A stretch of 64,000 bases of DNA, taken from the NCBI GenBank assembly GCA_028023455.1, contig JAQFVV010012544.1, positions 2,564,396 to 2,628,395 of the forward strand, written 5' to 3'. This document shows positions 25,977-40,434 of this stretch, piece by piece. Positions within the stretch are counted from its first letter, which is position 1. Each line of letters starts with the position of its first letter. Source of the stretch: Epiperipatus broadwayi (Eukaryota > Onychophora > Udeonychophora > Euonychophora > Peripatidae). Under the pieces are notes generated by a model. The model was given only the letters and a program-made list of their open reading frames with translations, did not search any database and had not been told where the DNA came from. Made by a program: the position numbers and the translations under genes.

Positions 25977-27550
25977 AATATTTAATTTATATTAAAACAA
26001 AGGATTTTAATATTATGGAAATAAATGTGAAAATAAAGATTTAATATTATATGAATAAATGAGATAATAAATACTTTAATATTATATAAGTACTCAGCCT
26101 GAAAGGTAATCATTATCTGTACATGGATGGGTCAGCATTAGTACAACTCTAAATAATAAGATTATTTACAGGTTGCCCTCTGAATAAAAATGATAGCCTG
26201 CATTTGTAATAATAATATTATTTACTGGATAACAATACAGTACTATAGCATTTATTTTTCATCCTCACTAAATATTACATTTCTAACTCGAATTTATGTG
26301 TTGCAACTATATTTTCTTGGTGATTTAAATACTATACCTATTCAGTTTTTTTTTACTATAATTAAAAGCATAAGTATTGATTTTTTTCTATTTTTTATTA
26401 ACTGGATGTAAATATGATACTATGGCATTTATTTTCCCCTTCACTAAATATCACATTTCAAATATGAATTTATGCACTATAATCGCATTTTCTTCATGAT
26501 TTAAATATTATATCTCTGTAGTTCAAATCACATATACTTTTTTTTTTCAAGCATTTTTATTAATGGCGAAATTGCTTTTTTCACATAAACATACTAATAT
26601 GCTAACCAAAACTAAATGGAAATATGGTACCATAGCATCTATTTTTCCCCTCACTAAATATTATATTTCAAACATGAATTTATGTACTGTAATCACAGTT
26701 TCTTTGTGATTTTAAAACTATATTTCTGTAGTTTAAAGTATCTACACTATTCTGACACAAATCTAGATTTACTGGAGCATTCTCTGAATAAAAAATTTAA
26801 AAATATTTTCCTCCCCAATTTTTTAACGTAATATTATATAAATAAATTTCCAAATTTTAATAAAGCTAAATTAAAATTTACATCTTTAAATATGTGTTAT
26901 ATTTTCTAGCTTTATATATATATTTACTGGAACACCCTCTGAATAAAACATTATTATTTTTGTTTCTAATAGTCAGTCACAATTAACGTAATTGTAAGTT
27001 TTTTCAACTTTATTAATAGTCATCATTTATTAATGTCGGAATACAAAAAGGCCAATCATTTTTGTTATACTTTTTTACTAAATATAATATTTGTAATATT
27101 TTTAATTGGTTGTTTTAATAATTTTTTTAATATTTAATGTAAATATGTTTTTTTTTATTAAACAGTGCTAATTTATAAAAGTTTAACATTGCTAAATATG
27201 TTGTTTATCTGAACTACATTAGGGGATTGACAAACCATAAAAAGCACAGAGTAGCTTAACACCAGTTTATGAATTGGTATTTGTGACTGTTTCTGCAGTT
27301 GGATGGGAGCCTTTACCATAAAATATATACTATATCTCTGTAGTTAAGAGGACACATAGTAATTTTTTCCAGCATTTTTTATTTAATAGCAGAATTACTT
27401 CCTTCTCATAAACACAGTGGTTGTAATGTCATCAGACAAACATTCATTCACTAATTAGGCAACAGAAGAAATCGAATTTTATATATGAGATACTCATTAT
27501 ATATTCTAGTCTCCATATATCAAATCCTACCTAACTCAGAGGATTTCATT

Positions 27551-29084
27551 TAAGAGTAATTTGTAAGACTTTACTTCAATGTATATGATTTGAACTTCAT
27601 TAACCTGCATTCAGTGGGTCACTTTATTCTAAGAAAGATACAAATATAAATCTTTTATTTTCTGACATCATCATTTACAGTTCCCATGGTAACAAGCTTG
27701 ATTTGCATACCTCAAACAATGAGTCATCAGTATCAGTGGAGAATTGATATTTATGCATTGAAGGTGAGATACTGAAAGAATGATGCACAAGTAACTAAAT
27801 AAGTTAGACAACAATACTAGATTTTATTAAAAACAATATTATTTATTTTAAATAATCTTGATTGATTTCAGAAATTACTTATAGACATTATTATATGATA
27901 GTTAAAATAGTAAATTAACAAACATCATAAAGAAATATTGAAGATTAACTATAAATTTAGATACATTTAATTAACATATAACTGCTTATATTTTGCATTA
28001 ATAAAATTCATTAATGATAAATAGAAAAAAATTAAATAAAATACATATTTTAAAAAATACATTGTTTTTAAAATGTATATAATACAATGTTTATATTTTT
28101 AAATGCTTCTTATATGTAGAGATAACTTTAAATTTTTACTGCAGTTTCTTTAGACAGTATAGTAATTTACCCACTGGTTGATAAGTGTGGTTTTAAAGTA
28201 TGATAAAGTCTGTGTTGGTTGTTTCTGGTTACATTTTGGGGGATTCTGGTTAGTTTTGTTGCTTAAATATGCAAGCAACAATTTTCATGTGGGGAAAAAG
28301 CTATGTTTTAGCATGTTTTCTACGTCTGGGCTTCTCTTAGGCATTTTTTTCATCACTCAAGCAGTGACTGAAACATTCCAGATAGCTTAGCCAATTATGT
28401 TTGATCTTTTTTAAATTATTTCATCATTCTAGCAGGATTTTGTGTAAGTATTGAAATGTACTATAATGGTGATCTTCATAACCGCTGTTAGAATTGAAAT
28501 CTTTTTTGAACTATTTTATATAAGTGTTATGTACTTTGGTTTTCCACAAACATTGGTGATGCTTTCTTTTCTTTTTTTTTATGGAATTTTCCCAACAAGG
28601 AAAATCTTCCCAAAATGTTTTCAGTTATTTCCTTTATTGTTTTAATCATGTTTTTTTTTCTTGTTTTCTTACCGCTAATTGTTTTTTAACTCTCAAATTG
28701 CCCATAATTAGAGTTTGTAGCTGTTTGAATTTAACTTTAAATAAACTTTAACATTAATCTTAATTCATTTTTATTTTATGGTTTTCTTTTTTTAAATAGG
28801 TTTTAACTTTAATTAAATTGTAATCAAAATTACAAAATATATAATTTTGTTTTATAACTTAGTGCATTAGGCATACGCAAAATTTTACAAATTTAATAAA
28901 CCTCTATTTATTAATACATAATTTATTATGCTGGTATAACTATAAATGTAATAGAAACTACACATATTCAGATGGGTTTGAGACATCAATTGAGAAAATC
29001 TTTTTACTACATTTTCTTTCATTGTATTCAGTATTACTTAGTTTATTTTCATTTTAATCTTATTGATTGATGAGGCATATAATG
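27551..29084. other. AT-rich non-coding DNA
   Basis: No confident feature. The T-rich stretch 28178-28645 has two short open frames (70 and 64 codons) without recognisable motifs; neither strand gives a known domain. Confidence 0.4.
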
Positions 29085-29245
29085 CATGATATGACTAGAG
29101 CTGGACTGGTTCATGGCATTGTATGTATATTGAAGATCATTTATCTTTTTCACATATATGAGGTCATGTATATCAGTTATATAGTATGGAATGGATAACT
29201 GAAGGAAGCTGTAAAATGTGGATTCAAATCAGAGCTTTGAAACCG
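29085..29245 (+). repeat. Degenerate family X fragment
   Basis: Retains gctggactggttcatggcat, gaagatcatttatctttttcac and ggaatggataactgaaggaagc...ggattcaaatc, in the same order as 25820-25970. The CUGAUGA core is destroyed. Confidence 0.6.
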
Positions 29246-29516
29246 CTATGCTTTAAATAAATTTAATAATATATATAACTTCTTTAACGAGTGTTATAAG
29301 TGCATAATTATTGATATATATATATTAGCTTGACAGCTTTACTTTGAGTCTTGGCCTAGATAACTGACTTTCATTAGCTGCTGCTCTATGTTGAATACTT
29401 TATAATTATAAATGGATATGTCACACACTAAATATTTTCTTAAATATATATATAAATTCTATTATTCTCATGGATAGTTGATGAATTCAAATTCCTGGAA
29501 ATAATACTATGAATTC

Positions 29517-30335
<819 letters not shown>

Positions 30336-31929
30336 TTTCATGGGTTGCATATATATATAAACACAAAGATAAATTGTGTAAAAGCAATTAAATATGAAAA
30401 TAATGATTTGAAATAACTAATGATACTTAACTCTAATTATCTAAAATTTTACTATATTGTCAATAACATTTATAGTGAATTTAACAAATTCGTAGTGAAG
30501 TTTAAAAAAATAAGATTTAAAAAAATAGTAACTTGAATCAATAAGTGAATGACGATCTTTGTATAATTCAAGAAAATAATTTATAACTTTCGATATATAA
30601 AAAATTATCATCTAATTAATTTAAAGAGTTTGAGCCAAATTAGACAAAAAATTAAATATCCTATGACTCAGTGCCCAGAGATGTATATTATCTCCCCACT
30701 ATCACAAGTCGAAATTATTTTATATTGCATTTTCACTCAATAGTAACAGTTTGAGACTCCTTTACTGATTCAATAACTAACTATATGGCAAAAGTTGAAA
30801 TGGTTATAGGCTGAATCCTTCAAGGTAAGTTTGCTTCAAAAATGTACGTTTTCAAATTCAGAAACTAATATCAGGCTATGAATATCAAGCAGATGCCATA
30901 TATATGATACCTTTACAAATTGCAAATATAACTAAATAATTAGTATAAAAAGTGTGCTAAAGTTAAAAATCGTTACAAAAGAAGCAATTATTTAACAAAA
31001 ATGTATAAATGAATAAACATTTTCTGTGATTTTTTATTTTTTAAAAAAATATGTAATTAGATAAATATGAAAAATAAAATACATATACTTGAATATCCTG
31101 TTGATAACCAGCTCGGACATGAGCAAATTTCATCCTCGTGAGATTACGTTTGCTTACTTTGTTATCTACACCTATTTTGTTAAAAAAAATTTAAAAGATA
31201 TCAATATCCACACTTTATCTTTGTACCACAAGTGAAGACCTAAAGAATTTGATTCATTGTGGAATCTCACTAGTCTGGATAATATGATGATTGTAATTTT
31301 AATAACTCTTTTTCTAACCTAATTAACAGTGCTGCATTTTTAATTTCGCAAGGATCTAATTAAATAGTTTTCATAATCTGGCTATAGTTAGATAAGATAT
31401 TATAATGAACAAATATTTAAAAATATTAGTTATTCTAATAAAAAACATTTTAAAATATATGTAATCTTACCTTTGCTTTTAATTTTTTAAAAAAACATTT
31501 CCAATGACAAGTGTATAAGTATTGTTTGTTTTTTTATCCTTTGTAAATAGGCCATGTGTTGCGAAAGATATGGAACACGAAGTTTCCTTTTAATTCTTCA
31601 AATGCTAGTTAAATAAAAGTTTATAGATATATATGTGTGTAAACTATTTTTTTTAGATTTGCATGTGTAAATACAAATAAAGTCATTTATATAAAGAAAT
31701 ATTAGTAGATAAACAGACCTAGACATTGTTTTGCCTATGTATAATATTGAAAATTGCTTACCAATGTTTTAATAATAGTTAAATTACGACTATTATCAAA
31801 GCGTTGTCAAAAAATTAAGGATAGCATACTTAGCCAAAATAATGATCAAGACAAATCATTCATTAATCTTTCTTCATACCAATATATTTTTATCTATTTT
31901 TACAGACAGAAAACCTGGTGAATAATATT
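30336..31929. other. AT-rich non-coding DNA
   Basis: Nothing recognised: no open frame above about 60 codons and no repeat shared with the rest of the window that I could see. Confidence 0.45.
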
Positions 31930-32105
31930 TGGCATATACTATGCATATATGTGCGTATATGTTATTAAACTATTAGAAAGCAATATATTATACCAATAAA
32001 TATATTGGTTTAACATATTTATTATATATATGAGTGTGTATGTGTTATTAAATTATTGACAAGCAATACAATTATTATGCCAATAAATATATTGATATAA
32101 TATAT
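31930..32105. repeat. Short tandem duplication (~80-90 bp x2)
   Basis: Two imperfect copies of a unit containing gttattaaa-tattag...aagcaata and ccaataaatatattg. Confidence 0.6.
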
Positions 32106-32205
32106 TATTGCGTCAATTATTAGTTAAATCAAATTACTATTGAATTGCAACCAATTTGTGAATGCCTTCCATACTTAATAACACATAATAATGTTATACC
32201 ATGAT

Positions 32206-32637
32206 AGCCAATCAGAGGTAATAATGACTGTATAGGGAACTCTCAATTCAAAACACAAGGCAGAGATTTTATGAGAAAAAGATGACCCCACATTCTTCTC
32301 TACTTAAATTTATATATAAATAAGCCAGACTCAAGCATTTTGAACTAAAATTGTGAAACTTTTAACACCTTCACATTTAATTCACTAAATATTATATATA
32401 AATAAACAATGTGAACTCTTTTGATTTACTACGAAGTAATTTTCAAATCTAATGAAATGATAGTAACAAATGTAAATATATTAATTTATTAAGTGCGAGC
32501 AGATGATATAATAATAACAAAGGCTGAAACCTTTGACAGATGTGCCTTAAAACTCATCTTTTTCTCATAAAATCTCTGCCTTGTTTTGAATCAAGAGTTC
32601 TTTGTGTAGTCATTATTACATCTGATTGGCTGTCATA
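32206..32637. repeat. Outer inverted repeat, ~85-bp arms
   Basis: 32206-32288 (gatagccaatcagaggta...) is the inverse complement of 32551-32637 (...catctgattggctgtc), including the shared tctttttctcataaaatctc. The right arm is the core of the MITE 32477-32724, so the left arm is probably a second fragment of that element in reverse. Confidence 0.75.
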
Positions 32638-32724
32638 TAAGCATTTTTAAGGTGCATCTGTCAAAAGTTTCAGCTTTTCATATTATTATTATATCATCTG
32701 CTTGTGTTTAATAAATTAATATAT
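32477..32724. mobile_element. MITE with ~75-bp terminal inverted repeats
   Basis: Left end tatattaatttattaag..gcagatgatataataata, right end tattattatatcatctgc..ttaataaattaatata; the arms also share gctgaaac-tttgacagatg. Length about 248 bp. No coding capacity; TA-rich ends. Confidence 0.75.
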
Positions 32725-35084
32725 ATATATCTCAATAATATTATATAACTTTTTGTAGAATTGAGTTTGTATTCTTTTGTCTGTGATAAAATTGTATTGT
32801 TAAAGTATATGTATAATATCTGAAAGACATTTTAAATGAGAAAAATTTTTAAAATTAAAATTAGTTTGGCTAAATAGATTACACTTGAGTGCAAAAATCA
32901 TAAAGTTAATATGAATTTAGGGTTTATCTATCAAAAATTATATGTTAGCCACACATTCTATAAAAACAAAAGACAATTGTATTATGTTGTGAAAATCAAT
33001 TTACAAGAGATATGTAATTTAAGTTTGGCTTATTTGCCTCTTAAGTGATAAGAGCAAAGTTAACCAGAATGGCTGGGTTTTTTTAATGATGTGGGAAAGA
33101 AAAGATTCTTGATGAGGTAAACCTAAGAAAAAATCATATCATAATATTTAAAAGTGAAAAGTGTATGGGGAGGGGGATATAAAAATTATTTATAATACAA
33201 TATAGCATTGCATATGAGTTTACAGATTGATAAGAGATAGTATAAATTATTAATTTGTGATAGGTTGTTATAGTGTATAATATTTAAAAAATGTAATGTC
33301 TGATTATATTCTTATAGTTACAAATAGTGATATGTATAAAACTCTTTTACATAAAAAACATGTGCTAGATATTCTAAAAAAACTGTAAAACTATTGTGGT
33401 CATAACTATGCCTCAAGTTAACAATACATCAGAAAAAGTAAAATTTAATTCCTCATCTTTCAGAATATGAGTAGCATTAAAATGGTGTTATTTTTGTGTG
33501 GAATGTGACTCTAAAAAGTTAGCTGGTATTATCTCTATTAACTTAATTGAGCAACTTAAATGTTCTATCTTATGAAGGCTGTATAATTGTGATTTTATTT
33601 ATTTAAGAATATTTCAATACCAAGGTTCCTATCTATCCAATCACTGACCCTGAGAAGTTAAGCCCAACTTTTATAAATTTATCCATTGAAAATACTTTTT
33701 TTCTCTTTTTCTTTTCTTTCCTACTATTTGAAGTTAGATAACAATTGTATTTTATTAAAAAATATATATATATAATTTTTCTTTACTATAAAAAAAACAC
33801 TTGAGATCACTTTTCTTTGTATTATTTAAATGATATGCAAATTACTTCAGGTGCAAATTTTCTTGATTTCAACAATTGTAATGAATCCCTTCTGATAATT
33901 GTGCTAATTGGAATCACATGTTATTCTAAAATAAATATAAAAGAGGCACATTTTAAAGCATAATGATCACACATTGCTTCATCATCCTTATAAATTGATC
34001 ACACTAATATTATTTTGCTTGCTGAATTCTACAACCAAGTTGTTTAAGTTTTAACTGTGTTAAAGAACAAGGCAATATGTGTTGCTAAAAAAACTATATC
34101 CAAGCAATCAGTCTTTAAAGTTGTGCTATTTTACTTTGATCTCTCTAAATGTCTACAAATGGAGACAAAGAAAGCAAATTTTCTGTAGAGACAGAACCTG
34201 AGACTTTGGTGGTGCTATTTGAGGTATCATATGTCTTATCTTATGAACTTTTTCAATTTTAGTCAATCTTATTATAGTATTTTATCTGAAATTAAAAATC
34301 TATTGCACTAGTGTGCCATGAACTATATTGATCTTACTCGATTATGACTAAAATGTTTACAGCTTATTATAAAATATAATTATGGGTTTGTATTTATTAT
34401 ATCTTACTTAATTTGATATCTGAATTTGGATATATGCTTTACTCTATGATGCTTTATTATGAAATATAATTAAATTTTCACATATTAGTTTATAATGGAC
34501 TTGTTATATTTATATACCCACTATTATATATATATATATATATGCAATCTATTTTAATATAATTCAATTATATTAAGCACTTAGAACTTATCTATCATGG
34601 TTATAGTCTGAACCCTTTTGTTTGGATGCAATTTTAATACATGCATTTTTATTGTGAGGCATATTCAAGTTGTTCTTTGATTTAAAAGATTACTTTAATT
34701 TTTGTGAAGTTATACCGTACTGATAAAAGGTTCCTTCCGTTATAAAGTCAACATGATGTTAAAATATCTCAAACGGAATCGTCATCCTGATTATTATTTT
34801 ATCTAACATAAATTCATTATTATGAAAAATCTCCAATCACCTAATAAAGATATATATGATCACTGAAATCATTCTTGAAATGTGCTCTTAATTAAGTGAA
34901 AGAAGATATGCAATTGTTAAAGTAATCAGACTTACAATTGTGGAATATCATTTTCACTCTGGAGAAGTGAAGAAAATCGCTAAAAAAAATTTTTTAATCT
35001 TTTGTTTTATTATTGTAAAATTTGAAATGTTATGTACATATAATATTTTATCAATCTCATTTTATTTTAGTTTTTATTCGGATA
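32725..35084. other. AT-rich non-coding DNA
   Basis: No feature I can support. Runs of (AT)n near 33765 and 34526. Confidence 0.45.
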
Positions 35085-35089
35085 TATCT

Positions 35090-35238
35090 AATAACATCAC
35101 ATGACCATTATTTCTTATGCTTGCTTATAACTGTTATTACTCTGGCTTGCAATGAGTGGCACTACTGTATGGATAGTTTTGCCAGTTTAAATAACAGTTA
35201 TGAGCAAGCTTAAGAAATGGTGATCATGTGATGTTTAA
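35090..35238. repeat. Foldback element, 149 bp
   Basis: Arms aacatcacatgaccattatt... (35092-35136) and ...aatggtgatcatgtgatgtt (35191-35236) are inverse complements. The unpaired centre (ctctggcttgcaatgagtgg...) recurs as a direct copy at 35575-35630. Confidence 0.8.
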
Positions 35239-35574
35239 TGGTTTAATACCAATCCTCCCTAGTAGGATAGTGGTGGCTATGTAGAACCCAAAACATCAAA
35301 ATGTATGGGTACTGAACTGAGTTCAGACCTATATGACTATATATGCTAATAAGCTTGGATTGAAAATATTGTGTTTTCAATTTTAGACTCATAATTTTGT
35401 AATTAAATAGAGATAAAATGTAGCTCCTGGAGGGTTGCATTAGATCCTAAGATCTAGGTACAGTGCTCTCAGATTTAAGACTCCTCACCGATAAAAGCCA
35501 GAAACTAGTGTGGGGATATTAGATGAGTAGACACTATATAGAAGTTTTATGCACAAGCCTTCCAGCATCCATTG

Positions 35575-35630
35575 ATTACTCTGGCTTGCACTGAGTGGCA
35601 CTACTATATGGAGAGTTTTGTCTGTTTTAT
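35575..35630. repeat. Direct copy of the foldback core
   Basis: ctctggcttgcactgagtgg and ggagagttttgtctgttt match the interior of the foldback at 35134-35190 without its arms. Confidence 0.75.
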
Positions 35631-35807
35631 ATATCTAGCAAATATAACCATGTATTTAAAGGTGATGTATATAAATGATTGTATTCATGTTTACAGTATT
35701 TTTAGGGATCACAATAGGGGATTTAGATATGATTATAAATATCTACAAGCATAGAGTCGCTACTTTGATATATGTTACATATTTTGCTTGGATTGGTGTA
35801 TAATTTC

Positions 35808-37199
<1,392 letters not shown>

Positions 37200-37745
37200 T
37201 TAGTTTTTTTCATTTTTGTAAATGTTTAATAATCTTATCTTGTTTTTGAGTTTGTGTGTCTTTAAAGTTATGGTGTTTCTCTAATTTTTTTTTTTTTTGA
37301 CTTTACGTGTGTCTTTTTAAAGTTACGGTCTTTTTTTTTTTTTTTTTGCAAGAGTAAATCAATAATTTTATTCAAAAGCAAGACGTAATAAGTAAATATT
37401 TATTAATCTTATCTTGTTTTTGAGTTTGTGTGTGTGTCTTTAAAGTTACAGGGCTTTTTTGAATTTTTTTTTTTTTTTGGACTTTAGGTATGTCTTTTTA
37501 AAGTTACGGTATTTTTTTTTGCAAGAGTAAATCAATAATTTGATTCAAAAGCAAGATGTAATAAGTCAATGTTTATTAAACTTAGATTGTTTTTTAGTTT
37601 GTGTGTGTGTGTGTCTTTAAAGTTATGGGACTTTTTCTCATTTTTTTTTTGGGACTTTATGTGTGTCTTTTTTTTTAAAGTTATGGTATTTTTGGTCAAG
37701 AGTAAATCAATCATTTTATTTAAAAAGCAAGATGTAATTCTAAAT
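37200..37745. repeat. Tandem array 1, ~185-bp unit, about 3 copies
   Basis: Each unit has gcaagagtaaatcaataatt, aaaagcaaga-gtaataagt, a gtttgtgtgtgtg block, tctttaaagtta and long T runs. The first copy is partial. T-run and GT-run lengths vary between copies, as expected from slippage. Confidence 0.8.
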
Positions 37746-37779
37746 CTATCAAAAGTAACATAATTTATATACTACAATT

Positions 37780-38325
37780 TAGAATTGATACCCGACTACT
37801 ATTAGTAAGTACCATCATTAAAAGACTCGATTGAAAAATGATACCCGACTAATTTCCGTTTTCTTTTTTTTTTTGGGGGGGGGGGGACAGTAATGAATCA
37901 GAAAGTTGGTTGTTTTTTGTTAAGTCTGTCTATATAAAAAGGGTACCATTATTGAAATACTAAATTTAAAAATGATAGCCGACTAATTTGCATTTCTTTT
38001 GACAGTAATTAATCAGAAAGTGGGTTTCTTTTTTTTTTTTGGTAAATCTTGTGTATATATAAAAACAAACAAACCGTAATTCAAAGACCCCATTGAAAAA
38101 AATCAAACCCCATTGAATTTGCTTTTTTTTTTTTAAAGACAGTAATTAATCAGAACTGGGTTGTTTTTGTTAGTGTGTAGATATAAAAACTAATCTTATT
38201 TTGAAATAATAAATGTAACAAAACAAAAAAAAATAATACCCTACTAATTTTATTTTTCGGACAAGTAATTACTAATAATTAGACAGTGGGTTGTTTTTGT
38301 TTGTGTGTATATATATATATAGCGA
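37780..38325. repeat. Tandem array 2, ~125-bp unit, about 4 copies
   Basis: Units share gatacccgactaattt, gacagtaattaatcagaa, tgggttgtttttgtta and a tatataaaaa end. The array adjoins array 1 but has a different consensus. A G11 run lies near 37876-37886. Confidence 0.75.
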
Positions 38326-38900
38326 AAGTAACTGGTCATGGACGAATTCTCGTGAAAACGGTACTTTTCGCATGATCCTTTAATTTTTTTTCCTTTCGCA
38401 CCCTTAAAAGCAATTTTTGAGGGTTACCCCTTCGTAATGGAATCTTCAGGACATTATTACTAAACTTACAACAGTAAAGTAAGTTACAACACATTAAAAA
38501 AAATAGACGTCTTATCAAATTTTAAAAAAATACGACCACTTCAAATACACACATTCTACTATTACGAGAAAATGATGAACAAAATCGACTACTATGGCAG
38601 CCGATCAAGGCATTTCTTTCTCTTTGCTTTTAGCATAGAAAAAAGCCATAACCGGCAGCCATTGGGAACTCTTTCTGTGTTTTATCATAGAAAGAAGTCT
38701 CTTTGTGTTGGCTTCTGTCGCCGCCTCCTCCATCCAACATAACGTGACGACTTTTCTACATTTATAATGTAGAAAAATTCCCCTTTGGTTGGGTGAAGGC
38801 CGGTGAAACGGTATATTTCTAGGAATTTACCTAGAAGTAGCGACATCTTAAGGCAAAAACCAAGGATGAGAAAACAACCAATACAATTTATGCAACCCAT
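38326..38900. other. GC-richer unassigned segment
   Basis: Less AT-rich than its surroundings. Internal tandem similarity: ccgatcaaggcatttctttc...agcatagaaaaaag and ccattgggaactctttctg...atcatagaaagaag. An inverted pair ttctacatttataatgtagaa lies at about 38755. The minus-strand frame 38685-38900 (71 codons) has no known domain. This may be an unclassified transposon remnant. Confidence 0.35.
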
Positions 38901-40434
38901 TATGTATGCAATTAGCTTTACATAAGATTACTTTATTGAAGCTTTTATTGTTAGATTATTTAGTGATGTGTTGGTACACCAAAATGCCCTTTTACTTATT
39001 TCATCACTTTAGCTTTGCTTTCGTTAATAATTATTTTTAAATTTTAAAATAACTTGATTTTGTTTAGTTTATGGTATAAAAACTAAAAATGAATTAATCT
39101 TTGCTTGCCAATATGATGCTTAAACCCATCTTTAGATAAACTTGTATTTCATTATAAAGGGGGAAATGCTGATAAGATGATAAAAAAATAAGAAATGGCA
39201 TTGCTATTATCACAGCTATTGCAGAGTTAGTATTCTATATAACTGAATAATTTAACATTTAAAAACCTGAGATTTCTTTTTCTATTGTTTGTGTCATGTG
39301 ACAATGAATTATCAATCAACTGTTGGTGTATGCACACCTTATAAAGTAATGTATTAATTACCATGTGCTTTGCCTATGAGGGGACCTATTTAGTTACTGT
39401 GCAGTTAGTCTATAAAGGGACTTATATCGTATGTTTATTTGATATATTAGAGTTCTTATACTGATTTAGACCTGTATTTAGATGCATACTTTATTTTATG
39501 ATTGTTTGGTCACTCTTTGGAAAGTTACATTTGTGGATTTTAACTTACCCAAAGTGTTAGCTTTCAATCTGTCATAAAGTACCGATCATTTGCAGGTTAC
39601 TATATATATTGTAATATTATTAAAAAAACAAGAGATAAAAGAGAGGCTCTATTACATGCCCAAACTTTGGATGGTAACTCTGTAATGGTATATAAATGAG
39701 AATATGAGATATCCTCGTGTTAATGCCCCAAGTCTTTCAATAAGCTTAACCTGTAATAATACAAAATGAAGAAAGGTTTAATTAATCTATTTATTATAAT
39801 AAAATACTAACATGTATGAACGCTAAAATTTGTAACAGAATAAACTGATCATATAGTAATATTAACACTTATATGCCCTACAAACTGATTAAAGCCAAAA
39901 TCTGAAGCAATATAAATTATACAATATTAAATCTATAATAATATAAACAGATTAACTAAAATTAATGGAACTACTTAAATTGAATAAACCAAATCTGTAA
40001 TGGAATAAGACGAAAAAGGGTTAAGTAAGCTCTATTAATGAAGTAATCCAAAATCTATATTGAATGAAGTTAAAATTATTAAATAAATATGAACCAAACT
40101 GGACATCAACAATGTCTACACAGTGTAAAATAATGTCTTTGAAATTATAAGATATATCAATTAATAGTTTATATTGGTATTCATTCTTAAATAATCCTTT
40201 TATTTCTACGTACTAAATTTATACTATATTAAAGAATGAAAAAATTATTTAAGCTTGATGATTATATAAAATGTAATCATAAATAATTTATTGACTAGCT
40301 TTTATATTTGAATCATACCAATTGATGTTCATAAAGCATTGTATTTACTTTTAATAATTACTGAATTCTATTAAAGTAGTAAAATTTATATTATTTTATT
40401 AATTAAATTTTATGTATTTATATTTGCAATGAGG
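38901..40434. other. AT-rich non-coding DNA
   Basis: No supported feature. Confidence 0.45.

Larger units (their letters stand above)
25060..27550. repeat. Left arm of a large inverted repeat
   Basis: Reverse-complement counterpart of 40435-42640. Anchors: aagacccat (25081) with atgggtctt (42622); ggttgtttatggaaagaac with gttctttccatacacaacc; atatggtaccatag with ctatagtaccatat; gactgtttctgcagtt with agctgcagaaacagcc; agacaaacattcattca with tgaatgaatgtttgtct. Inside it a ~200-bp motif (cactaaatattacattt...aatttatgtactgtaatc) is tandemly repeated about three times at 26237-26750, and a phrase like tttactggagca...tctgaataaaa recurs. The family X element 25637-25976 is nested in it. No coding frame. 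Confidence 0.75.
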
